From NCBI RefSeq assembly GCF_012273895.1, contig NC_052119.1, positions 5,713,990-5,777,989 on the forward strand: a stretch of 64,000 bases of DNA. Direction: 5' to 3'. Within the stretch, counting starts at the first letter, position 1, and each line of letters starts with the position of its first letter. This document shows positions 33,825 through 45,800 of the stretch, piece after piece. Under the pieces are notes generated by a model, which saw nothing but the letters and a program-made list of their open reading frames with translations, did no database searches and was not told the origin of the DNA. Position numbers and translations under genes: made by a program. Origin of the DNA: Zerene cesonia. Lineage: Eukaryota; Arthropoda; Insecta; Lepidoptera; Pieridae.

Positions 33825-36800
33825 AATGAATATAATAGTTATTGAATACTATCTGATACAATATCATGTTTGGTAAATAAATAAGTAGGACGGGACAAAG
33901 TCTAATACTTAATATAACTTCCATACAGCTACTAGGTACATAATAAATGTCATTAACACACGAGTCTCGAGTGTCAGTCTGTCCGTGAGGTATTAAACAA
34001 ATACAGTACAAGTTGCCAAGTGACATTTTGTTGCGTCTCCCCCTCCCACGTACTGCCCGAATACATAAATAAATATTGATTTTTATTATAAAATACTTTA
34101 AAAACAATCGAGTCATAGTTAAGCCATAACCGCACCAAGACAAAAGTACAACAATAACCTCAAACCATAAAGCGGCAGCAAAACAATATTTTTTATGAAT
34201 TCCAACTAAAACCGTTTTATATGAGACCACTCGTGATAATACTCATGAATAAACTTATAGAACTAGAACATTTTACAGCAGCGATTTAACACGTGATAAA
34301 AGTTTGTAAGTACAGCGGCCATAGCATTTCGCGAACGATAAAAACTGATTCGAATGAAGATTTAATGCCACATCTGAGCGGCGCCGAACCACCGTCTGCA
34401 AATTTACGACTTTAGAGTTATAATGGTGATCACGCCCCCAATACACCCAAATAATACTGTTTAACTCCGACAAAGCATTTATGGTACATATATAAATCAT
34501 ATGGCGAAGCGAAAACTCGCGAAATCACAAATGACAATGGAAAAAGTTCTTAGGGTTTCTTCTGAATAAGAAGTAAGAACACTCGGAATTAAGTTATAAA
34601 ACCATGTTGCATTTGCGGAACGCACAGTACCGTTAACTTTTAACAAGAATTAAAGGAAATGTACGTAATAACAGTGCTAATATTTTTCATTTAACATAAG
34701 CCTATAGAAATGCGTATATCGGTATTTTTCACAGACAAGTTTCATTGTAGTTAGGTATGTGTGCCACGCGCTATGGAAACTTGAAATTTGTCACGTAAAT
34801 AAACATCAGAGAAAATGAAGACGATTATCATCTTTACTGCACTACCGTTGCTATTTAAACCTCACTTAATATTACCGTGTTTTGTCATAAATATAACTGT
34901 TTAGTTTTTGTAAGGATTAAAATCACTATGACGCTTTGCATAACCAAAAAAACGACCTCTGTATAAAATAATCGCGAAAATTCGGATTAAATAAAATCAA
35001 TACAATTTAAAATGAAAAATAAATAGAAGGATCCAACAAATTTAACGTAATTTTATTTTATATACCCAAATAAGTCTTTAAAACCTGATCCTCTGTTAAG
35101 CAATTAGTTATTTTTATAACCCATAGTTTTATTAATCGTTTTTCCATTGAAAATAAAATATTAAGTGGCGCCAATGAAAAATACCACGTCGACTTTTTAT
35201 TCATTTAAATCGAATGAATATTAATTTCGTATCATTTTATAAATCCGCGATTAGTTACGGCACGGGCAATTAATTTTCAATTCACAGATAATGTAAGTAT
35301 TATTTGAGTGTTTAATTGGAATGCAACATTGTACGATAGTATCTTACAAGTGGCAACACGGAAACAATCTATCAAGCATCCGTGCATCTCAGTTGAGAGT
35401 TACGTAACAATAATATTGGCATAGAGGCTCTGTTAAAATAAAATAAACAATGCTAATGAGCGATGTCTGTCAAATCGTGACTGCCGTTCGATGGGAGCTG
35501 GGTAGGGCTGAACCACACTATATCTTAGCAATATAATATTGGTTTTTTAGTACATAAGAATGAAAACATTAAAAATTTAATCCAGTTACATAATTTTTAG
35601 ATACAATCTTTCGTGACTGTGAAATTTCAATATTTGTTTTTGTTTTTAATAACAATGATTATCACTAATTACACAAAGCTTATCTGAAGCGATTGTTATG
35701 TTACACACCATTTTTATTATTTTCTTATACTCAAAATACGAATGAGTTATATAAGAGCATGTTTCTAAAATAAGGGACAGTCACATAAAAGCATGTCCTT
35801 CTTAAATAATACATATATAATATTAATCGAACACCAAATCACTAGACTGTTTAGTATACAACTATAATCTGGACATACCCTAAACTTATAAAACTTCTCA
35901 GGATCATAAGTATTTGTTTGACGTACAATCATTACAACAAATTGTTTTTGATATTGATTGCTCACTTCCTCATCATTTGTATTACATTGATTTTTTCCAT
36001 TACATCTTATCGATCGATGTTTTGTGTCGGAGTATTTGATGGTAATTATCAATGGTTTTGAACAATTACGTAGCGATTTTGAAATTATGATAACATGGTA
36101 TATCTTTATATTCGTAAGAGAGAGTTTACACGACAAATGGATAAATAATTCGCACATGCGATTAAAAATGAAAAAAAAACTTCAAAATATCAATGTAAAT
36201 GAGTATCATTTCACAATTGCTTCCCAATATGACACTTGATAATGTATGAGGCTATGAGAACTAATTTTCATCCATATATAAAACAGGGAAAGCAATATAT
36301 TATTTTCTATTCTTATCTTTCTTTTTATCATTATTACCGTATCACACCAACATCAACTCAATACTTAGATCAATAAATACACACAGCTTAACACATTAAC
36401 TATTAAACAAAACTACCATACAATAATCCTTAAATATCATGTTTTAATTATCAGATACAAGAGCAAAGTAAACTCGTAAAACTGTATTGAGTAAATAAAA
36501 AATTCTTTCCAGTACTTAATTTTTATACTCGTCATTATGTACATTTTATTGTATCTTGAAGTGAAATAAATTCGATACTTTATGATAATTGCAATTGACA
36601 GTCGGGATAATTGTTCAAATCGATTATGGCTTGTTTAATACCATTTTAAAAAATAATCATTGGGTTGCGTTTATGTGCTCAAAATTAAATAAGATATAAA
36701 GCGAGTTATTTTTCTTCGCTCAAGTGACATTCACTAGAAAAATATGCTGATTTTTATATTATTGAACAAAGACAAATGATATCGCACCTATTTATCCAAA

Positions 36801-37445
36801 ACAGACAAAATAAACGGCATCAAAGTAACATAATATCATGTGCATACGTAAATAATGTGTTTCGGTGAGGTTACAGCAATCTTTACTCGATTATTAACAT
36901 TTTTAAACCCGAGTCGATATCACAACATTAATTAAAACACGATAATCACGTGTATTCTTATCTCATACAAGCCCAATAACTGAATGCAGTAGTCGCAGCA
37001 AGTTTAATAAAAAATTCAGATCGCTAATTGGCTACTTGTGTTATAGCCTGTGATATGATAACAGTTGGTCTTTTATCTCAAAACTACCTGCGATTAGTAT
37101 ATCATACACTATTAATATGTATTAAAATACAAATTTTATTGGTCGTGATATCTTTTATGATATCGCAAGGGTCTCGTAAGCAAACAGGTATGGTACGTTT
37201 TGAAATAAAATATCTGTCCACACAATTCTAATTTGCCTTTTATTTTTGGAATAGATGAATATAATGACGTTCGTAATAACTATACGTTTTTATTTTGTGT
37301 ACGCAAAACTATCATTTAAGTAGTTTTTTTTGCAAATCATTGTCATATAAAAGAACGTGTACAGTTCCGTCCCACAGGAATGTATTATCATGTAAAATGT
37401 CTTAAGTAAAAACTAAAAAACAAAACAAACTACAAATACTATACA
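33825..37445. other. Noncoding stretch
   Basis: It contains one possible coding end at 34273-34395 on the minus strand (see findings). The frame at 35765-36157 (minus) is AT-rich without protein-like features. Nothing else was recognised. Confidence 0.4.
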
Positions 37446-37499
37446 AATTTGACTAGGAACATGTCGCGTTCAATAGCGACGAAAGATCCTAGTCAAATT
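37446..37499. repeat. 54-nt two-stem hairpin
   Basis: The outer stem is AATTTGACTAGGA (37446-37458) with its inverse at 37487-37499. Inside it GTCGC and GCGAC can form a second stem around an 8-nt loop. No known element is recognised. Confidence 0.65.
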
Positions 37500-38079
37500 G
37501 AAATATTTTCTTTCTGAAGAATTATGAAAAAGGCTAATTTAGATTACGGTTTATGCGTATAATTCCGGGCAGAGTGCTTGTCATACAAGCACGAAGCTCA
37601 AGTACCACGGTACCAGTCCACTCATGTTGCAACTACCAGCGTCTTCGACGAAGCTATTTTCCCATACAAAACTTTCTCGTTCAATGTTTGACGTGTCGTA
37701 TTAAGTACCAACCTACGCACTCTGATCGACTTCTGATGGATTTTGATTGAGCGAGGTGTTGATATATCCATTATAATGGACTCTTTGACACTGTCCTTTA
37801 CATGCGCCGTGAGAAAGTTGAGATTCCTGTCATAGCATGGGGACAACACATTCTCGTATCAGTTTCATGATTAATTCTATAGATTAAGAGAGATTCGTAG
37901 TGAAACTAGACGTTTTTTAATCCAAAGAATATTGAAAGAATCAGTAGTATTTTAAATACGATGTACGATGATGACTTTTAAATAGACTTTTTCTTATAGA
38001 AACGATATCAAATACGAAATGTACTTTAAAGAAGAGAAATAATCTTTCATTATATTATATTAGGCAGTCTTCCTAATAT

Positions 38080-38260
38080 TGGAATCGAGCACTTTTTTCC
38101 AGGAATCGGGCAAAGTCACAGCGTGGAAGGTAAAACACCCCCACAGAAGATCGGCTTGAAATAGTAGCAGGCAAATACAACTGTTTTGTGTGATTCGTGG
38201 TGGAGCTGGAGGAAGTTCCTCGTTCTTTCCAGTTGTATCCTCATTCTCATTTTTACCACA
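38080..38260 (+). repeat. Decayed partial SINE-like element, copy 4
   Basis: TCGAGCACTTTTTTCCAGGAATCGGGCAAA, in shortened form, parallels the head of the copies at 227 and 19474. CACCCCCACAGAAGATCGGC and a GGAGCTGGAGG remnant follow in the same order. The ATCAGGCG tail is missing. Confidence 0.5.
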
Positions 38261-38906
38261 GCATTTTAACATGCTGATATTAGCTTCACATTGTATACGT
38301 GTGTTTGTATGGATCGGACTAACTTAGACTTGATTATGAATCACTGGATATGGACAGATTTAATTTAAAATTTGTACACTTATCAAAGATCGGTGATAAC
38401 ACAATATTTATCCTGATTAGAATCGCCAGGATGAAATAATTTTCTGTGTATAAGAGCAAGTGAGACAATTAAACTGTTACAAACGTTAAAGCATGTTTTT
38501 TTTTTTAGATTTTAAGACCATGTTAATTTTATTGATTTCCGATGCATTGTCCCATTTAACACTGATAATCGTCCCCATATACACTTGCGAAATATATCTA
38601 ATATAATAAGTCTATAAAAATATATTCCAAAACTCTTCCTTGGATTTAAAATTCAATATTCGTACATTAACTTATCTCACTGGACCAACGAAGTGGTAAC
38701 CGTGATATAAGATAAATTGTATGATGTCAAACACAGAAACATCGATACAGATTCGATTACAAGAGTCCCAATACCACTATAGATATTTAATCGATTTGAT
38801 TTCTGATAAAAATCTAGTTTAGATTATGTTACGAGATTAGCAGATTTCTTGAATACCTTACGGGTCAAGGACTCGGTATTCTATTGAATAAAATGTGAAA
38901 AAGACA

Positions 38907-38924
38907 TAATATTGCGCAATATTA
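38907..38924. repeat. 18-bp perfect palindrome
   Basis: TAATATTGCGCAATATTA. A central GCGC in AT-rich DNA; function unknown. Confidence 0.5.
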
Positions 38925-39225
38925 CATACTTTTACATGACGATAAAGAGCTTATATTTATTAATTTTAAAGCTCCTTAATAAGTCATTAATTTTTTTTTC
39001 GATCTATGAATAATTAATAACCTTATTTGATTAATAGGAAAGAAGCATTTAAAAAAATATTCAAAACAATATTTTGAAGTTTAACAAAATTCCAAGTAAC
39101 ATTCCGAACTTCCAATTAATTAATCCAGATTAATTTATAAAAATATGACTCAGTTATCTTTTGATTATATTGTAAATCATTTATCCATAAAACAGTAGAT
39201 ATGTATTTATTAATCTAAAAGGTAT

Positions 39226-39399
39226 AAAATTCTCGTGTCACAGTTTTCGTTGCCATACTCCTCCGAAACGGCTTGACCGATTCCTCTGAAATTTGGTAAG
39301 CATATTGGGTAGGTCTGAGAATCGGCCAACATCTATTTTTTATCCCGATATTCCTACGGGATACGGACTTACGCGGGTGAAACCGCGGGGCGCAGCTAG
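39226..39399 (-). mobile_element. ACTAGC-family retroelement with intact 18-bp target-site duplication
   Basis: Read on the minus strand it starts ACTAGCTGCGCCCCGCGGTT, then GTAGGAATATCGGGATAAAA, and ends GACACGAGAATTTT. The host sequence TATTAATCTAAAAGGTAT flanks it perfectly at 39208-39225 and 39400-39417. At 174 bp with a target-site duplication and no protein, it is a SINE-like unit or a very short 5'-truncated LINE copy. Its head matches the element at 21387-21595, but its second half is a different sequence. Confidence 0.85.
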
Positions 39400-39417
39400 T
39401 ATTAATCTAAAAGGTAT

Positions 39418-40349
39418 TTATACCGTCAGAAGCTATTAATAGTATTTTTCTGTGCATCATAAATACATTTTATTTGACTTCAGAACTGGCGCTTCGTGTT
39501 TTATCAAACATGTGAGCGCAACATTAAGCTATCATAAACAACAATTGCTCACACCTTTCTAACAAGGCACTATTCTAGTTAATTTCCTAAACAGTGTTGG
39601 GATAATAGGATCCTATTACACGCCTGCTAATTCAGATTAATATTAATTTCACGCGCCGTACATCAACAGATGTAAGCTGGAACGAGCATAATTCCGGCAT
39701 TTCTAAACAAATCCACTGCAGCTTCATTAAAATTTGGGCATAATACAATTTCCGAACACCTAAGCCAAATTTATTATTGATTACAGTATGAGATTCGCCA
39801 TAAATCTCAGCTAAGTTGTCTAACGCCTTGCAACTAATAATTCTAATATGTTATCGGCATAACACGTTTATATTTTAATACTTATGACGTAATTAATAAT
39901 TAAATTACAGGCGTATGTACTAAACACTATAGTTAAAAGATCATCCATCAATTTAATAGGTATTATTTTGGATTAAGAAAGTGAGGTGCTTGTTCGATAA
40001 AATCAAGTAATATTAATTGGAAATAAATTGGGTTAATTGGTAGGCGCAAATGTGATTTATAATTTACTCTGCTTTATGGTCTATATTAACGGCATTTGGG
40101 ATCTATTAATACTAATTTGCATAGTTAAGATTAATATAGTTTTTATTAAACCATCTCCATAATTAATAGTGTAATTAATTTTCTTTGGGTATGAGCAAAC
40201 ATACAGAGATATTACATTAAAAACTTCTTATAAACATACTTGTTTTGAAGCTGCTTTTGTCTAAAATAAAAAGAATATTAAGCAGCGATACTTCGCATAA
40301 AAAATATGTATGTTTATATTAAGTACGTATGAATTCTCATATATATTTT
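39418..40349. other. AT-rich noncoding stretch
   Basis: Nothing recognisable. The piece at 39480-39740 is slightly GC-richer, without exon structure. Confidence 0.4.
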
Positions 40350-40530
40350 TAGAATGGAACCCGTTACCAAAGAGTAAAACAGGAATCTATTACTAAAACT
40401 TCTTTGTCTGTCTGTCTATCTGTCCATCGGTCAACAAGCTGCATCTCATGAACAATGATACTTTAACAACTGAACTTTTCCGAGATGATGTTCTGTTTCC
40501 GCTAAAATAACAAATTATAAAAAATCGACG
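40350..40530 (+). repeat. Dispersed repeat fragment (GGAACCC...CTTTGTCTGTCTGTCT type)
   Basis: The order TGGAACCCGTTACCAAA, CTTCTTTGTCTGTCTGTCTA, AACAAGCTGCATCTCATGAA, then GATGATGTTCTGTTTCCGCT, resembles a repeat I have seen in insect genomes as the 3' part of a mobile element. Family not assigned. Confidence 0.45.
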
Positions 40531-42730
40531 TTAAGCAATGGTCTTTGCAGCTCAGCTTATTTGTTCGGAGCAGATCTTTTTAACCAACTAATATGATCGA
40601 ATAAATCACAATTCCAGGATTAAATCCACATCTTGCAAAAATACTTCGTTGTACCCAAAGGAACGCACCGTAATTTTCTATGCAAGCGTTAGTAAACATT
40701 TTGCTATTAAATCTGTTATTCAAATTGTGTACTGCCAGCCAGCCATGTCAAATAAATTTTAATTAAACCGAACATTCTCGAACCCAATGACCGCTACTAC
40801 AATAATTGACAACTTCTTGATGAATCACTTCAGCTACCTTGTTATAATATAACTAGGGCCATCTGTCTTGTGTGGCATATAGCATAGAAAGCGTTGATAT
40901 AAAACAGGTGATATATTGGTGAAGATTTTTTGGTAACGTAGATTTATGTTGTTTCAATTTTGCTGGAAAAGTTACGCAATAAGGGCAGATTCGAGGTTAT
41001 TGTGTGACTAAAGTGTTACCCAACTCATTAAATTTTAAGCTTTTTTTTAGTTAAGAATCTTTCTATGCTAACGCTAATTATATTAACGGCATTGACTTAG
41101 CTCTATAATAAAAGGAATCGATTAATGTGTTGCTAAGCGTAAAACTCCAGAACAGCTCGACAAATTCAGCTTACTTTACGTTTCCTTTTAGGCACAAAGA
41201 AGGTCCTTATGGGGTGAATCCGGGGAGAACCTATTGTAAAACAATTATTTTTCAACAACGCCTAAATCGCTCACAAATCGTCAGAACTAGACTAAATTTA
41301 AGTGGGACTACATGGAAGGCATCAACTTTCATATAAAATAGAGTCATAATAATAGGTTTACCTGGTAAAAAGTAATGAGGTAACAAAAATAAAGAAAAAT
41401 TCAGTCGAATTGATAACTTCCTCTTTTTTTTGAAGTTGGTTAATAAAACAATTCATAACTTAAATTTTACATCAATAACAGATCACTCCACGATCAATAT
41501 TATTAAACTGAGCGCATTAAGCCTTAATAAGTCTACTCAACCTCAATAAATAATTTGTCGTATTACATCAAAGTCCTTTCCGAGGTATTTAATATTAATC
41601 TCAGCGGCCCACGTCACATCAGCGATAAGCTTACATTGAGATTATTTCACTTAAAAGAACAAAACAATAGATACCGTTAAAACGATTCCAATACTTTATG
41701 TTCTCTATATTCATTAAACCTTAGCTTCCAGTTCAATTGTATTTGCAATACTCTTATCATACGTATGGGACGTATGAGAACTGTTAAACAATTGTTAACA
41801 CATCCAATATACAACCTACACTATCAGGAATTCTTGAAGGTTGTTAACATTGATCCGAACACACCGTTACTTATAAAAATTATCAAGACGCAGGATGCAC
41901 CTGCGTAAAGCATTAAAAAAGGTATGAGATTTCGTAATTAAATTAGCGTCCCCGAAATTAAAAATTAAAAACACAAGGCGTCCTACCGCACGCAGTTGGG
42001 CGCCGCCGTCACGACACATACCATTGCATTTTATACCCATCAAATCGCTCGATAATTGAAATGAGTTCCTTGTAAAAAGCAGAAAAACGATTATCCCCAT
42101 ACCTTTTAAGACGTCCGAGATACACAAATGGATTCTGTATTAGAATTTATGTCACTTAGTAGATGATATAAAAACGCGCCGACGGGTTTACACGCTATAA
42201 AAATATGGGAACGACATGCCTTCCCGGTTGTCAATCGCTCGGTTTAATAATCGTAAAATGTTTTTGGTCTACACGAGCTTTGTATCGAAATCCCCAATGT
42301 ATAGGCGTGTGCCCGATGCGTTTTATTTGAGGCTCAATTACTTCTTCTGGGATTGAATATTAATTTAAACATTTTAAACTTTCTTTTAAATATCTTCCTA
42401 TCACGTGATCGAAATGGTTTTTGAATTCCGGAATTCTATTTCGAGTTAACACCGAGGTCTATAAAGGCTTAGCTACGAAGCGAAAGGTTGGCATTATTTG
42501 CATACGACGGTTTGAATGGTTCTGTATGTATACCGGTATAGGGAATAACTTTATTAGATAGTGCGCGTACCACTATATGAAGATGTACCCATGGAAATAT
42601 AGTCCCTGTATGCTTCGTTGGTGTGTGTTTAGATATTACATGTATACATGATTCGATATCGATATTCAATAAAATAAATATGTATTTCTTCTTCCTTGTC
42701 GTATCACTCTTGACATAGTGGTCGTGGTCA
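40531..42730. other. Noncoding stretch
   Basis: It includes GC pockets at 41975-42020 and 42176-42320 and one ORF-like stretch on the plus strand at 41197-41336 after a good acceptor (see findings). No gene called. Confidence 0.4.
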
Positions 42731-42814
42731 TCATGAGGTATCAGGGGCAGATGCAACCCGCTTCACAATGTTCCGCCATCTTTCCCTGTTTCCCGTCATC
42801 CGGCTGCATTCGTT
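42731..42814 (-). pseudogene. C-terminal remnant of a LINE reverse-transcriptase protein
   Basis: A 27-codon open stretch on the minus strand, containing RMTGNRERWRNIVKRVAS, ends at TGA followed by ATGACCACGACC. The pattern 'R.RW..IV' shortly before the stop is typical of the C-terminus of insect non-LTR retrotransposon ORF2 proteins. Upstream the frame is lost into AT-rich DNA, so only the tail of a truncated copy remains. The downstream 95-codon frame at 42469-42756 is the 3' UTR in another frame. Confidence 0.5.
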
Positions 42815-45800
42815 AATATGTATTTAACGCTTAGCTAATATTTTCAAAATAAACAAATCTTCCAATATATTGTTGCGTAGCAATGTTGTGGACAAATGAT
42901 TTATTCCACCACGATTATGCAGATATTTCGATGGATTCTCACTAGAGAGTGTTTCTAATACCGAAATTTAGCTTCCCAATACAATTTTATGATCTGTCAA
43001 GCCATTATGCATATCATTAAAGTTAAAGACGATAAAAATTGATTTTAACGATTTTGAATATTAATAAGCCGTGTCTAATTATTGTAGAAGTCGTATTAAG
43101 AAATCGGGTTTTCTACCAAGTATGTAGTAACTTCACTTGAGTGATAAACGATGTTTTTAATTAATGTGTTATGAGAGTCAATACTCTATTGGAAATTTGT
43201 GTAACTAATGTAATATTCAGATATAACTCGTAACAATAGTTGTGAAACAATAATTCAGCGATGTCGTAATAGTTGTTAAAACAATTTTCCAAATGTTTCA
43301 AACGTAACACCAAACGTGTTGTGTTAATCGCTAGGTAATTTATATACCAAATTCTTAACGCCCTACACGATTAAAATACATGGTCTTTTTAATATTCATA
43401 ATGTGCTCGTTTCGGTGTAAAAAACGGATGTATGGCACTCAATCCATCACTGGTTTTTATTGGTTCGACAGGCTACTATTGTATGAGAGTTTAACAATAA
43501 AATATAAACATTAAGAAAAAATAATATAAAAGATTCAATACGTTAAGATCACTCGACGCGCGTTTTTGAATTCAAATTAAGACCATATTGCTTTTTTATT
43601 TGCGGTCGGGGATAATTAAAAATTAATAAGATATTTTATGTATTTTGTAAAGAGTGATATACGATGTGTACTATTTCTTAATAAATATACTAATAGCAAC
43701 TTGTATATCTACATTTAAAACATTAAAAATAATTGAAGAGCGCTTTGATATTGCTCTTAATATTTTAATATGCGTTTTAATATATAACGCGTTGTAATAA
43801 CTTGTAACTACTGGTTAAGGTGGTTTAACCATAATTTATAGCATGATCTACGTTTCTTTTTACGCTTTTTACGTAATTACAATTTTTAACGCTGAATATA
43901 TATTTAAATGAATAACCGAGACAGCTCATTTATCGTGTGTAAGAAGACATCATCGGTTAATGATAAAAGTCCTGCTTTGAAGTTTTTAATATGTATTCAT
44001 TAAAACGCTTGTCCCTATACAAAAAGTGTAACAGAGTATCTAAGTTACAAGCAGAAGAATACACGGACAAAATATTCTGTACTTTGAACTGAAATAATTA
44101 GAATTGTAGTAAGGAAATAGCCAAGAGTACAAAATATATATAAAAAAGGTATCTATCTTTAAAATGTACATATTTCCTTAAAAAATTAACTTCTTAATGT
44201 TTTCCGTAAGTCAATATAGCACATGATTTATTAGTACCTAAAATAATTCAATTATTTTGTCATTATAACATCGCCCTTCACCCTTTCAACTTTTCATTAA
44301 TAGCTTTTTACCAAAACTGGAGTAAAAAATCACACCACCTGATTAATTTCCACAAGCAATTAACCAGCTCGTTTGCCTATTTATATAAACAATATTCTAA
44401 CTGAAATGTTAATAGGCATGCCTTGTTATTAAAGTCAGATATGGGCGGACGTTCAATATTCATACCGCCGGTCACTTGCGCCGTAGACCGTGTATAAACC
44501 CACAATTACGCTTATTGGAGGATCAGATCAAAAGCTCCGACAGCAACCTATTATGACGTACACCAAATCAATGTATAGCATTTAATTTTACACGGTTACT
44601 TTGAGATGACAGCGCTAAGGCGCGTTAAAGTAGCCGCTTTAAGCGTAGCATTCTCGATATAGCATAGGGAGCGTGATTGGCAATTAACTCTGCGATTGGT
44701 AGAATAATTTTAATAGTTCCACAGAAAATTGCCGCTTAAAATCCAGTATGGAGTCTTAACATCATCAAAAAGTCATTAATATAGTACACATAAACAACAC
44801 TTTTTATAGCGTATTGTAAAACAATTGAACAGAGTTGTGTAATAGTTATTTTTAATCATTTACATAATATTATGAACGTGTACAAAATTATTTATAATCA
44901 GACGCTGTCCACACTTCTGTCAGATACCCACAGCACTGATATCAATAAACCATTAAACATGCATTCATATCATTTCTTATAATAGTGATAAGATCGCGTC
45001 CTTTGGTTCAAAACTTCCCTCTCCACATAAGAGGGACCACCTGAACATTAAACGCGTCGTGTGCAGCCGTCAGCTGTGCTAATTAATTTATTGTCACGTT
45101 CCATTCTTTGTGACGTATTCCTAATCTTTAAATACCAACATAAAACCTGCTTCGAAACAAGACGGCGAAATTAGAAAAAAATTATCCTCGAATCGGAAAG
45201 GGTTAAGCTACCGATGTTATTGTGTTTTCAATATCGACATAATTTACGATGACAACAATCAATTTATCATACCAACAAAACTAGGGAACTAAAATTAATA
45301 AAAGTAAGTCATGTATCATAAAAAATTACTATCGTTTAAAAATTCCCGCAGTCCTTACGTTCCAAATAAAGACGCCCACGCTCTGACGAAGTAAAAGTCG
45401 CTTTCCAAACGCAATTGTATACCGTGACAAGTCAACAAAGACTCTGCATGCATACGCTTAGCTAACAGGTATGAGCATTAGCTAAGAAAAATCATAGAGA
45501 AAGTAGTATAATAGAGCAGAGTGCATTTGACTTCTACGCTTATGTAAATAAAAGAGGATACATGCTGGGACCTCGCGAATATTAAATGTAATCTCTATAG
45601 TACGTAGCGTTATATAAACGCACATACATACGCATTATGTATTATATTTAACAAGCAAAACTTAACAGTAAATAAACTATGCATGAAAAAAATTATTCAT
45701 AAAAATCACATTCATTATTCACCTATGAAATTGAAATAGTTATGTATACACAAAAACAAGCAATGAAAGTTGTCAACTTTCTTTAGTGTGAAGATAGCTT

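Noticed and set aside
33703..34230. Longest N-free open frame, 175 codons, minus strand
   Set aside because: It starts at GTG, is rich in I, Y and L as expected of AT-rich chance frames, has no domain that I recognise, and overlaps a hairpin. A membrane-like stretch near its start is not enough.
37553..37849. Overlapping frames of 65 (plus) and 75 (minus) codons
   Set aside because: Somewhat protein-like on both strands but mutually exclusive, without splice sites or a family; perhaps old mobile-element sequence.
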